This document shows positions 1-7,023 of a stretch of 8,551 bases of DNA, in pieces. The notes beneath the pieces are model-generated. The model was not told where the DNA came from and searched no databases. It saw only the letters and a program-made list of their open reading frames with translations. A program made the position numbers and the translations under genes. Numbering within the stretch: the stretch's first letter is position 1; each line of letters starts with the position of its first letter. This DNA is from C00003060 sp964440795. GTDB taxonomy: Bacteria > Desulfobacterota > Desulfobacteria > Desulfobacterales > C00003060. The stretch spans positions 1-8,551 of the forward strand of contig CAYTTQ010000092.1 of assembly GCA_964440795.1 (NCBI GenBank). The letters are read 5' to 3'.

Positions 1-93
1 TAAGGCATCAGCCAAAGATAGGCTAAAGCTGAGATGGCAAAATGTGAAATTATTTTTGCGTGAGTCCTTACTCTTTTTTCCACCGATGCGGTG

Positions 94-102
94 TGCTACA
101 GT
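94..102 (+). promoter_or_regulatory. Possible extended -10 promoter of the first gene
   Basis: TGCTACAGT fits an extended -10 element (TGn followed by TACAGT, 4 of 6 against TATAAT). The -35 region 17 bases upstream is only a T-run and is a poor match. Transcription would begin near 109, about 40 bases before the first start codon. The rest of 1-147 shows nothing I can name; it may include the end of an upstream gene. Confidence 0.3.
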
Positions 103-147
103 AAAAACGACAAACGGAACCACCTATACCCCTTTGCAAGAGGCCAC

Positions 148-462
148 ATGATGACCGAAAAATCCCCTATGGAAGAATTGAAGTCTGAAATTGCAGAGTG
201 TAAGTCCGCTCTCCAAAAGCTGGAAGCCCGGGCCCAGGAAGCGGAAGGAACCCAAAAGGCGGCGTATGAGGAACAAATCAGCTCGTTTCAAAAAAGGCTC
301 ATCGACGTCCAGGATCAACTCCTGGAAATGTCCGTCGACCGGCAAGGCTGGGACAAGGAGATCCGGCAAGGAGCCGGCGGTGCATGGAACAGACTCAAAA
401 AGGGGCTGAAAAATGCCAAGACGGAGTTCAAAAAAGGGTACGATGAGGGCCTTGAGAAATAA
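148..462 (+). CDS. Small coiled-coil protein, sll1863-like stress family
   Basis: A 104-residue, highly charged protein with no signal peptide or membrane segment, so probably cytoplasmic. Residues 8 to about 70 form a continuous heptad-like helix rich in Glu, Lys, Gln and Ala. A short C-terminal part follows, with the pattern AWNRLKKGLKNAKTEFKK. This layout, a coiled coil followed by a Trp-containing 'AWxxLKxGxxxA' amphipathic helix, is what I recall from the sll1863 family of stress-response proteins, whose biochemical role is poorly defined. I chose the ATG at 148 (a second ATG follows at 151) because a weak AAGAGG lies just upstream. The frame is open back to a GTG at 91, but that start has no ribosome site and overlaps the possible promoter. 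The stop is 40 bases before a phasin-like gene, so the two are probably co-transcribed. The family call is by pattern only. Confidence 0.7.
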   Translation: MMTEKSPMEELKSEIAECKSALQKLEARAQEAEGTQKAAYEEQISSFQKRLIDVQDQLLEMSVDRQGWDKEIRQGAGGAWNRLKKGLKNAKTEFKKGYDEGLEK

Positions 463-502
463 GCAGGTCAAAAGATATCGCCATACGGAAAGGAGGAACT
501 TC

Positions 503-853
503 ATGCTGGATGAAATCAAAAAGGGGCTGTTTGCCAGTTTTGGTGCCGTACTGCTGACCCGTGGAAAGATCGACGAGATCAGCCGAAGACTGGTCCAAGA
601 GACCAAGCTCAGCAAGGAAGATGGCCAGAAGCTGGCCAAGGAACTGGTGGAAACAGGAGAAAATCAATGGCAAGAGATTGAAACGTCAGCCACGGAAAAT
701 GTGCGTAAGGGGTTAGAGGCCCTGGGAATCAGTAACAAACAGGCCATTGACGCCTTAGAAGAAAAAGTGACCCATCTGGAAAAAAGGCTGTCCGCTTTGG
801 AGACATCCGCTTCCAGCGGCGAAATCGAGTCTCCGTCACCACCAGCGGAATAA
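503..853 (+). CDS. Phasin-like small helical protein
   Basis: A 116-residue protein that begins with a short amphipathic segment (MLDEIKKGLFASFGAVLLTRGKI). A helical middle follows (LVQETKLSKEDGQKLAKELVETG), then a C-terminal coiled coil around residues 80-103 (IDALEEKVTHLEKRLSALE) and a Pro/Ser tail. This matches small proteins annotated as polyhydroxyalkanoate synthesis regulator phasin (COG3937-type), thought to bind granules or membranes or to form helical bundles. The ATG at 503 has an excellent AAGGAGG (490-496) six bases upstream; the longer frame from 413 would overlap the preceding gene. It lies between a coiled-coil stress-type gene and an AarF/UbiB kinase gene, an arrangement that suggests joint function. 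No PHA synthase or depolymerase is in the window, so a role in PHA metabolism is not shown. Confidence 0.72.
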   Translation: MLDEIKKGLFASFGAVLLTRGKIDEISRRLVQETKLSKEDGQKLAKELVETGENQWQEIETSATENVRKGLEALGISNKQAIDALEEKVTHLEKRLSALETSASSGEIESPSPPAE

Positions 854-879
854 ACCTTTGGCGAAAGGGAGGCTTCAAC

Positions 880-912
880 CACGGGACCTTTCGGCTGAAG
901 AGGTTTCCCGTG
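880..912 (+). other. RNA hairpin in the leader of the UbiB-like gene
   Basis: ACGGGA (881-886) pairs exactly with TCCCGT (906-911), closed outside by C880-G912. The stem continues inward through CCT/AGG and TTC/GAA around a GGCT loop, with small bulges. No U-run follows, so it does not look like an intrinsic terminator. It may stabilise or separate the upstream and downstream messages. Confidence 0.5.
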
Positions 913-919
913 CAAAGTG

Positions 920-949
920 GGGAGGGGTTCCCTTTCCCCGGAAGGGAAC
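920..949 (+). promoter_or_regulatory. Purine-rich ribosome site followed by an 8-bp hairpin
   Basis: GGAGGGG (920-926) is the best Shine-Dalgarno match before the UbiB-like gene but lies 29 bases from its ATG. Directly after it, GTTCCCTT (927-934) pairs perfectly with AAGGGAAC (942-949) around a seven-base loop. If folded, this brings GGAGGGG within about six unpaired bases of the ATG at 956. The alternative site, GAAGGGA (941-947), would be buried in the stem. Both readings make the hairpin a candidate translation control element; this is inference from sequence. Confidence 0.5.
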
Positions 950-955
950 AGTCAC

Positions 956-2608
956 ATGGAATTTAGGCAAATCGCCAGCCTGGGCCGTTTCAAGGACATT
1001 ATCATCATTCTGATAAAGTACGGATTTGACGACCTTGTCCAGCGCTTGGATCTGGGGGCTACACCGGTCTTAAAAAAGATCCATAAGGCCGGCCAGGGGC
1101 TCGGCACTTATGAGCGGATCCGTCTAGCCCTAGAGGACCTGGGCCCCACTTTCATCAAATTTGGTCAGGTAATGAGTCTGCGGCCTGATCTTTTGCCCCA
1201 AAAACTGATCACGGAACTCGTCAAACTCCAAGACGAGGTGGCACCGGTGCCGGTGGACACCATCCGTGAAACCGTTGAAAGGAATCTGCAACTTCCCTTA
1301 AAAGACCTGTTTTCCGTCTTTGATGAAGACCCACTGGGCGCTGCGTCACTGGCTCAAGTGCATCGGGGGGTGCTCAAAAAAGAAGGAACGATCGTTTCAA
1401 TCAAGGTGCAACGCCCGGGGATTCAAAAGAAGGTGCAAAAGGATTTGGACATCTTAGAATCCGTGGCCGAACAGATTCATGAACGCTCGGAGGAACTGCG
1501 GTTCTATGATCTGCCCAATCTGGTTCGTGTCACCCGGCGAAATCTGCTTCGAGAATTGGACTTTACTCGAGAGGCCCGCCACATGCGCGTGGCCCGTTCT
1601 TTCCTTCCCGAGGATTCGGACATACACATTCCCGCCGTCTATACCGAATATTGCACGCCTCAATTGCTGGTGACGGAATTCATCCAAGGAACCAAGCTCA
1701 AAGACCTGCGCCCGGAGCAAATGTCGGACCCGCAAGGGTTGGCCAAACAAGGCCTGGGGATCGCTATCAAGCAGATTCTGGATGATGGGTTCTTCCATGC
1801 CGATCCCCATCCGGGAAACCTGCTTGTCACCCCGGAAGGCCACCTGTGTCTGCTCGATTGGGGAATCGTCGGCCGTCTCACGGAGAGAGATCGTTATGAA
1901 CTCATTGATCTCATCAAAGCCGTGGTGGACAAAGACAGCAAGGCCCTTATGGACACCTTGCTACTAATGACCAACGGGCAAAGTACAATCAGCCGTCGGA
2001 GCCTGGAAAGACAGCTTCTGGAGGTCTTGGACGCCTACCACGCCGTGCCGGTCAAGGAACTGAACATCGGCCATTTGCTGATGGACGTGACCGCCTTGCT
2101 GCGACAGTATCAATTGGCCTTACCCACGGATTTGGTTATCATGATCAAAACCATGATTACGGCGGAGGGTACCGCCCGCCACATCTATCCGGGGCTAAAC
2201 ATCGTGTTGGAAGCCCAGGACTATGTCAGGCGTCTTGCCCGCGACCGATACAAGTCCACGGCCATGTGGCGTAACATTCGGGCCGCCGTGAAGGAGTTTT
2301 TTGCCCTCCAACGGCAGCTGCCTCGGCGGGTGGCCCAGATTGCGGAAAAGGTCGAACGGGGAGAACTGAAAATCCACTTTGAGCACGAGAATTTGGGTGG
2401 ACTCAGAAACACTTTGGAAAACATATCCAATCGGCTTACGTTTGGCATTATTATCGCCGCCATGATTATTGCGTCTTCCATGATTATTACCACCGGCGTC
2501 GGCCCCTTCCTTTTTGGGTTTCCCGCGTTGGGTATCGTGGGATACGTGATTTCGGGAATTCTCGGCTTGTGGCTCATTTGGAACATTATTCGCACCAAGC
2601 AATACTAA
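956..2608 (+). CDS. AarF/UbiB (ABC1/ADCK) family atypical kinase
   Basis: A 550-residue protein, the usual length for this family of protein-kinase-like ATPases, which supports isoprenoid quinone and lipid metabolism at the membrane. The family signatures occur in order: KFGQ (68-71, the KxGQ motif), GAAS (128-131, the alanine-rich loop replacing the kinase P-loop), VSIK with the ATP-binding Lys150, ELD (200-202, ExD motif), HADPHPGN (281-288, catalytic loop with Asp283) and DWG (301-303) in place of the usual DFG. The C-terminus carries two hydrophobic segments (about 494-517 and 520-545), the usual membrane hairpin. I chose the ATG at 956; a GTG at 917 is in frame but would translate through the leader hairpins. 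The true substrate is unknown, and anaerobic Desulfobacterota normally use menaquinone, so I do not assign the symbol ubiB. It follows the phasin-like gene and precedes a glycosyltransferase gene by 55 bases. Confidence 0.92.
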   Translation: MEFRQIASLGRFKDIIIILIKYGFDDLVQRLDLGATPVLKKIHKAGQGLGTYERIRLALEDLGPTFIKFGQVMSLRPDLLPQKLITELVKLQDEVAPVPVDTIRETVERNLQLPLKDLFSVFDEDPLGAASLAQVHRGVLKKEGTIVSIKVQRPGIQKKVQKDLDILESVAEQIHERSEELRFYDLPNLVRVTRRNLLRELDFTREARHMRVARSFLPEDSDIHIPAVYTEYCTPQLLVTEFIQGTKLKDLRPEQMSDPQGLAKQGLGIAIKQILDDGFFHADPHPGNLLVTPEGHLCLLDWGIVGRLTERDRYELIDLIKAVVDKDSKALMDTLLLMTNGQSTISRRSLERQLLEVLDAYHAVPVKELNIGHLLMDVTALLRQYQLALPTDLVIMIKTMITAEGTARHIYPGLNIVLEAQDYVRRLARDRYKSTAMWRNIRAAVKEFFALQRQLPRRVAQIAEKVERGELKIHFEHENLGGLRNTLENISNRLTFGIIIAAMIIASSMIITTGVGPFLFGFPALGIVGYVISGILGLWLIWNIIRTKQY

Positions 2609-2611
2609 ACA

Positions 2612-2650
2612 CTGGTTTTGCCTGGCCCCCGGCCGGACATTCCAAAACAG
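2612..2650 (+). other. Two-level hairpin between kinase and glycosyltransferase genes
   Basis: CTG-TTTTG (2612-2620, one bulged G) pairs with CAAAACAG (2643-2650). Inside it, GGCC can pair with GGCC around a short C-rich loop. No T-run follows, and a ribosome site begins only four bases later. It is more likely a transcript-processing or attenuating structure than a terminator. Confidence 0.35.
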
Positions 2651-2663
2651 AATGGAGGACCCA

Positions 2664-3914
2664 GTGAAATACGACTCCGCCCTGAGAAGTTATACATCCA
2701 AACGATTGGAAGAAATCGAACGTGCCGATATCCTGGTCGGCATCCCGTGTTATTACAACGACAAAACCATCGAGCATGTGGTCCAGATGGTCAGTCATGG
2801 ATTGGCCAAATACTACAAGGACAAACGATGTGTTATTTTCGTGGCCGACGGCGGCTCCACGGATGATACCAGGGAAGTGGCCAAAGAGTTTCAGATTAAG
2901 CCCTGGCAGGAGAAGATCGTTTCCATTTACCGGGGGCCGGCAGGCAAGGGGTCCGCTTTTCGTTCCATATTTGAGGCCGCCAAACGGCTCAAAGTCTCCG
3001 CCTGCATGGTGGTGGACTCGGATCTACGTTCCATCACTCATGATTGGGTCAAATATCTCTTGGAACCAATCCTGGAAAAGGACTACCAATTTGTTTGCCC
3101 CGTTTACTCTCGGTATAAATACGACGGCACCATCACCAATAACATTGTTTACAATCTGACTCGAACCCTTTACGGCCTCCGCATCCGGCAACCGATCGGC
3201 GGAGATTTTGCCTTTGTCGGTGATTTGGCGGCCAATTACATTGAACACGATGTGTGGGACACTGACGTGGCCCGTTACGGGATAGACATCTGGATGACCA
3301 CCCACGCAATCGCCAACAACTTCAAGATTTGCCAATCGAACCTGGGAGCCAAAATCCACGATGCAAAAGACCCATCGGTATCGTTAGGGCCCATGTTTCA
3401 GCAAGTCGTACACACCCTCTTCGTACTCATGGAAAATAACGAATCCTGGTGGAAGTCCATTCGGGGAAGCCGGACCATCCCCACATTCGGGCTGGACACC
3501 TTCAGGGAACCCGAACCGATCAAGGTCAACCTGGACGCCCTGGTCTCCGAATACAAGGAAGGTTTCAAACACTTCAAGGGGCTCTATCGAGACATTTTTT
3601 GTCCCGATTGTTTCGAAGTCCTCAAACAGTGCGCAACCAAGGCCAAGACCAAATTCATCATGCCCGTAAGCACCTGGGTCTACGTGCTGTACGAAACGGC
3701 GGCCACTTTTCATCGGTGGACGGAAAACCGTACCCAACTGGTAAACCTGGTTACCCCGCTTTATTTGGGTCGGGTGGCTTCTTTTATCAATGAAACCAAA
3801 AAGATGAGTTCGAGTGAGGCCGAGGAAGTTGTGGAAGAACAAGCCCAAGTATTTGAAGACAAGAAGGGCTATCTTATCGAGGCCTGGGAGCATGGAGTAA
3901 AGAAACAGGCTTGA
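2664..3914 (+). CDS. GT-A fold glycosyltransferase, GT2/GT81-like
   Basis: A 416-residue cytoplasmic glycosyltransferase without membrane segments. The N-terminal nucleotide-sugar domain shows VGIPCYYND (25-33), DGGSTDDT (62-69), AGKGSA (93-98) and the metal-binding DSD (118-120). The acceptor half has QPIGGDFAF (176-184), YGIDIW (205-210) and KIHD with His232. This order (DxD, then GG-E/D-ahead-of-a-'YGxxI' motif, then His) resembles glucosyl-3-phosphoglycerate synthase and related GT81 enzymes, but the match is loose and donor and acceptor are unknown. About 170 mainly helical residues follow the catalytic part. I prefer the GTG at 2664 because GGAGGA (2654-2659) lies four bases upstream; an ATG at 2652 is in frame but overlaps that site and has none of its own. 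It starts a cluster with an exported STN-like protein, a second GT81-like enzyme and a sugar kinase. Confidence 0.8.
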   Translation: MKYDSALRSYTSKRLEEIERADILVGIPCYYNDKTIEHVVQMVSHGLAKYYKDKRCVIFVADGGSTDDTREVAKEFQIKPWQEKIVSIYRGPAGKGSAFRSIFEAAKRLKVSACMVVDSDLRSITHDWVKYLLEPILEKDYQFVCPVYSRYKYDGTITNNIVYNLTRTLYGLRIRQPIGGDFAFVGDLAANYIEHDVWDTDVARYGIDIWMTTHAIANNFKICQSNLGAKIHDAKDPSVSLGPMFQQVVHTLFVLMENNESWWKSIRGSRTIPTFGLDTFREPEPIKVNLDALVSEYKEGFKHFKGLYRDIFCPDCFEVLKQCATKAKTKFIMPVSTWVYVLYETAATFHRWTENRTQLVNLVTPLYLGRVASFINETKKMSSSEAEEVVEEQAQVFEDKKGYLIEAWEHGVKKQA

Positions 3915-3949
3915 TCGCCCCTTCTCTCGGATCCTAGGGAGTCGATGAC

Positions 3950-4378
3950 ATGTGCGTCAAACATACCATACGCTGTCTCCCCTTATCGTTTTTCGTCTTA
4001 CTCTTGATGACCGGCGTGACGTCAGGGCAAGATGACGTGTCTATTCGTTTCGAAGGCGACAGAGTCTCCGCCACTGTTCGCAAGGCCTCATTGAGCAGCG
4101 TCTTGAATACGATCCGTGAGGAAAGGGGCATTTGGCTGGAAACGGGATTTCTAAAAAACGAATCGCTGTTGGACGAACAAATTTCAGTGACGTTCGAAGA
4201 CATAGCGGTCAAAGACGGCCTGGAGCGTATCTTGTCGGGAATAAACCATTGTCTGATTTTCGAACAGGGCAGTATCGCCGGTATTATGTTGTTCGGCAAG
4301 ACAAGCAATACCGGCAATAGGCAGCGGCGTCCCGTCACCCGCCAACGCCGCCCTTTGCGTCGAAGCCCGTCTCGTTGA
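3950..4378 (+). CDS. Small exported protein with STN-like domain and Arg-rich tail
   Basis: A 142-residue protein with a Sec-type signal peptide: MCVKHTIR, then a hydrophobic core LPLSFFVLLLM, with likely cleavage near Gly26. Residues about 36-115 follow the secretin/TonB short N-terminal (STN) pattern: 'VSATVRKASLSSVLNTIREERG', a middle 'LLDEQISVTFEDIAVKDGLERIL', and a final strand pair. STN domains normally cap secretins or TonB-dependent receptors; here the domain stands alone. The last 19 residues contain nine Arg and two RQRRP repeats (124-128, 131-135), with no acidic residue. AGGGAG (3936-3941) lies eight bases before the ATG. It sits 35 bases after one glycosyltransferase gene and 73 before another, so it is probably in the same operon. 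The exported location is inferred from the signal peptide; the function is unknown. I looked for a frameshift that would extend the gene and saw no clear sign of one. Confidence 0.72.
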   Translation: MCVKHTIRCLPLSFFVLLLMTGVTSGQDDVSIRFEGDRVSATVRKASLSSVLNTIREERGIWLETGFLKNESLLDEQISVTFEDIAVKDGLERILSGINHCLIFEQGSIAGIMLFGKTSNTGNRQRRPVTRQRRPLRRSPSR

Positions 4379-4451
4379 TGTTCTACCCGATTACGGCTGC
4401 CCCTTTTGCGGAAACCTCTCAAGGGGGTCCCTATCTTAGGAGGGTTTTCTG

Positions 4452-5813
4452 ATGTCGGAATATTCTCAAAAAAGCACCAAAATAACCAACATCTATCAGC
4501 TCACAAATAACACCAATTTACTCGACAAGCTGACCCAGTACTCACACTGGAAAAAGCCTGTGCTCATCATTCCATCCCTGGCCTCGGAATTCAACACTGC
4601 GGAAAACCGGCCGGTCTTTCAACGCTTGCTGAAGGAATTGACCGGCGCCACCTATTTGAGCAACATTATCATCGGTCTGGATGCGGCAACGGGGGAGGAC
4701 GTGGCACTCCTTGAGGATATGGTAAAAGAGGCGGAGCTCACCGACGTCTTGATCCAATGGAATGACGGCCCCAGCTTCAGCGCTTTGTACGACCTGTTAC
4801 AATCGTCCGGTATCGACTTGAGCCAACGGGGCAAGGGAAGGAACGTCTTCATGTCCTTCGGCGTGGCAATGGCCTTGAGCGCCACCTCGGTAGGCCTTTT
4901 GGATGCCGACATAAGAACCTTCAAACGCCGGCAACTGGATCGCCTGTTTTATCCGGTGGAAATTTTTGGTTATGAATTTTCCAAGGCCTACTACGCCCGT
5001 AGCGATGGTAAGCAGCTTTTCGGGCGGGTGAAGCGGTTGTTGGTCGATCCCATCCTTATCGCCTTGAAACGAAAGTTTGCCGACAGTGGCGAAGACAAGA
5101 TGCTTCACATTATCGATTTCCTGCTCCTTTTTCACTACCAGCTTTCCGGAGAGGTCGTCATCAATGTCAATTTACTCAGGCGGATGCGGTATTCACTAAA
5201 TTGGGGGGTGGAAATCCTGACTCTCATCGAAGCCTACCGCAAAGCCAACCAGATCGCCCAGGTGGAATTTACCCGAACCTACTTTGACCATAAACACCAA
5301 AAACTCTCCTCTTCCAATGCCGAGAAGGGATTGCATAGGATGTCCACGGACATTATTTCAACGTTATTGAACGCCCTCATCGTGGAAGAGGGGTTGGAGG
5401 TATCCAGTCACTTTTTTAGAGACCTGGCACTCACCTATCAATCGGTGGCCGAAGAATTGATAAAGAAATACGCCGAAAATGCCAAAGCCAACGGTTTGTA
5501 TTACGACCGGGACCGTGAGGAAGAGTTTGTCAACGATGTGATCACCGACGCCATCATTAACGTGGGACAGCTACTAAACGTGCCTCAAAACATTTCGGCT
5601 ATGTTCCTGAGATATACGGCCATGAATCCTGAATTTGAGCCCTTCAATCGCGACGGCTTGCAGAAAGCCATCATCGCCGTGGAAAACAGATTAAAATACG
5701 AATATAAACATACCCGGGAACTACCGTCATGGGAACGGCTGGAGGAAAAGATCCCCAATCTCATCAATCGAATCATCGACGCTATTGAAGAAGCCAAGAA
5801 AAACACCCCCTAA
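4452..5813 (+). CDS. GT81-like glycosyltransferase (glucosyl-3-phosphoglycerate synthase-type)
   Basis: A 453-residue cytoplasmic protein. The pieces that match GT81 enzymes appear in order: IIPSLASEF (39-47) at the first strand, RGKGRN (126-131), LLDADI with the metal-binding DAD (151-153), YYARSDGK (180-187), GRVKRLLVDPIL (191-202), LSGEVVIN (231-238), WGVEI (251-255) and a His-rich FDHKHQKL (278-285). Family members transfer a sugar from a nucleotide donor to 3-phosphoglycerate or glycerate on the way to compatible solutes or methylglucose lipopolysaccharides; which applies here is not known. The C-terminal 165 residues are mainly helical and lengthen it beyond the roughly 320 residues of actinobacterial GpgS. 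AGGAGGG (4438-4444) precedes the ATG by seven bases. It differs strongly in sequence from the glycosyltransferase encoded at 2664-3914, so the pair is not a recent duplication. Confidence 0.8.
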   Translation: MSEYSQKSTKITNIYQLTNNTNLLDKLTQYSHWKKPVLIIPSLASEFNTAENRPVFQRLLKELTGATYLSNIIIGLDAATGEDVALLEDMVKEAELTDVLIQWNDGPSFSALYDLLQSSGIDLSQRGKGRNVFMSFGVAMALSATSVGLLDADIRTFKRRQLDRLFYPVEIFGYEFSKAYYARSDGKQLFGRVKRLLVDPILIALKRKFADSGEDKMLHIIDFLLLFHYQLSGEVVINVNLLRRMRYSLNWGVEILTLIEAYRKANQIAQVEFTRTYFDHKHQKLSSSNAEKGLHRMSTDIISTLLNALIVEEGLEVSSHFFRDLALTYQSVAEELIKKYAENAKANGLYYDRDREEEFVNDVITDAIINVGQLLNVPQNISAMFLRYTAMNPEFEPFNRDGLQKAIIAVENRLKYEYKHTRELPSWERLEEKIPNLINRIIDAIEEAKKNTP

Positions 5814-5842
5814 TCCCCCGATCAAGGCCCGCCGGAAAGGTG

Positions 5843-5858
5843 TGGTGTTAATCTTGCA
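5843..5858 (+). promoter_or_regulatory. Weak -24/-12 (sigma-54 type) promoter candidate
   Basis: TGGTGT, five bases, then TTGCA: the GG and GC pairs have the required 12-base offset and the -12 box is perfect, but the -24 box matches only in TGG. Transcription would begin near 5870, about 50 bases before the GHMP kinase start. The 107-base gap, larger than its neighbours, allows an internal promoter. Confidence 0.28.
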
Positions 5859-5920
5859 TAGTTGGCCTGTCTGAAACCTGCATGATTATTGTCTTATCTT
5901 GAAAAAGGAGGAAGAACGTC

Positions 5921-6961
5921 GTGAGGGATTTGGGCAAGGTTTTGGAGTCTCACCCGGTTAAGGCTTCGGCCGCGTGTAGAATTGACTGCGGAGGTACACT
6001 GGACATCAAGGCCTTTTACTACCCTTTACGCCACCTGTCTCCTTGCACCTTAAATATTGCTCTTAACTTGAAAACTCAGGTTCGCCTTCTTCCTTACGAA
6101 TCCGGGCTGGTCAAGGTCTCCTCACAGGGTTTTGACAGTGAAGTCCATGCCGCCGACAGCGCCCCCTTTGATTCTCCATTGGGGCTCATGTTTGCCGTAA
6201 CCACCTACTTCGGGGTGGAAGGTATTCATGTTGACATCGTTTCCGAATCACCCCCGAAAAGTGCCCTCGGTGGTTCATCCAGTGCCTTGGTGGCGTTGAT
6301 CGGGGCCCTTTCCATGTGTCTGGATGGACAGATAAACCAAGAAAAGACAGTCCTGACCGCCCATGCCATCGAAGAAAGCGTCGCGGGTATCCCCTGCGGA
6401 CTCCAGGATCAGCTTGCCGCCGCCTATGGGGGCGTCCATGCCTGGTACTGGCCATCGGATGCTACGGACACCCCGTTCCGAGGGCGCGAGGTCCTGTCCA
6501 AGGCGGACTACGATACCCTGGAAAAACACCTTCTGATCGCGTATTGCGGTATCACGCACGAATCGAAGGATATCAATGGTGAGTGGTTACAACAGTTTAT
6601 CAAGGGAAACAAACGGCATCTATGGGCCGAGATCGTGACCACCACAAAGACCTTTGTCAAAGCCCTGAGTGTGAAAGACTGGGCGTCCGCCGTACATGCC
6701 ATGAACCGAGAGGTCGAAATTAGAAAGGAAATAACCCCTCACGTCTTCGATGAAATGGGCCACGCCCTTCTGGACAGCGCCTTGGCCAACAACTGTGGCG
6801 CCCGCTTTGCAGGCGCCGGCGGTGGGGGGTGCCTTTGGGCTTTGGGAATGGAAGACGACATCAATGGATTGAAACCGGCGTGGGAAGATATTCTCAAAGA
6901 ACGAGAGGGTGCGACCATACTGAAGGCGGGCATCAACCCTAGGGGCTTGGAAGTGGTGTAA
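5921..6961 (+). CDS. GHMP-family sugar kinase (HddA/galactokinase-like)
   Basis: A 346-residue cytoplasmic ATP-dependent kinase. The three GHMP motifs are present: RIDCGGTLD (20-28) near the N-terminus, the ATP-binding PPKSALGGSSSA (111-122), and the C-terminal GARFAGAGGGGC (293-304). GLQDQLAAAYGG (160-171) contains Asp163, which aligns with the catalytic acid of heptose-7-phosphate kinase (HddA) and relatives, and HLLIAYCGITHESKDIN (203-219) is also typical of that branch. The substrate is probably a sugar or sugar phosphate; the heptose assignment is not proven, and the usual hdd/gmh partner genes are not in the window. The start is GTG at 5921, preceded by AAGGAGGA (5905-5912) at eight bases. 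It follows two GT81-like glycosyltransferase genes, so it may supply an activated sugar precursor for their product. Confidence 0.85.
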   Translation: MRDLGKVLESHPVKASAACRIDCGGTLDIKAFYYPLRHLSPCTLNIALNLKTQVRLLPYESGLVKVSSQGFDSEVHAADSAPFDSPLGLMFAVTTYFGVEGIHVDIVSESPPKSALGGSSSALVALIGALSMCLDGQINQEKTVLTAHAIEESVAGIPCGLQDQLAAAYGGVHAWYWPSDATDTPFRGREVLSKADYDTLEKHLLIAYCGITHESKDINGEWLQQFIKGNKRHLWAEIVTTTKTFVKALSVKDWASAVHAMNREVEIRKEITPHVFDEMGHALLDSALANNCGARFAGAGGGGCLWALGMEDDINGLKPAWEDILKEREGATILKAGINPRGLEVV

Positions 6962-6963
6962 CA

Positions 6964-6992
6964 TTGACGAAGCGCGCCCCATGGGTTAGGAT
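6964..6992 (+). promoter_or_regulatory. Sigma-70-type promoter of tatA
   Basis: TTGACG (6964-6969, 5 of 6 to consensus) and TAGGAT (6987-6992, 4 of 6) are separated by exactly 17 bases. Transcription would begin near 7000, giving a leader of about 25 bases that includes the ribosome site AAGGAGG (7007-7013). It begins right after the GHMP kinase stop and suggests tatA is also transcribed on its own. Confidence 0.5.
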
Positions 6993-7023
6993 GATATATC
7001 CCCATTAAGGAGGGGGAAAACAT

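Noticed and set aside
10..24. AGCC/GGCT inverted repeat at the left edge as a terminator of an upstream gene
   Set aside because: Only four base pairs and no T-run directly after it.
124..639. Long open frame on the minus strand (171 codons)
   Set aside because: It lies opposite the two small + strand helical genes, which have good ribosome sites and family-like sequences; its protein is low in recognisable pattern and spans their gap.
917..955. GTG start extending the UbiB-like protein by 13 residues
   Set aside because: Its codons would run through the ribosome site and the hairpin; family members start near the MEFRQIASLG region.
2195..2602. Two overlapping minus-strand frames
   Set aside because: They are antisense to the conserved C-terminal part and membrane hairpin of the UbiB-like kinase and show no ribosome site or domain.
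4395..4409. Possible -24/-12 promoter before the second glycosyltransferase
   Set aside because: GG and GC are 13 bases apart rather than 12, and the rest of the -24 box does not match.
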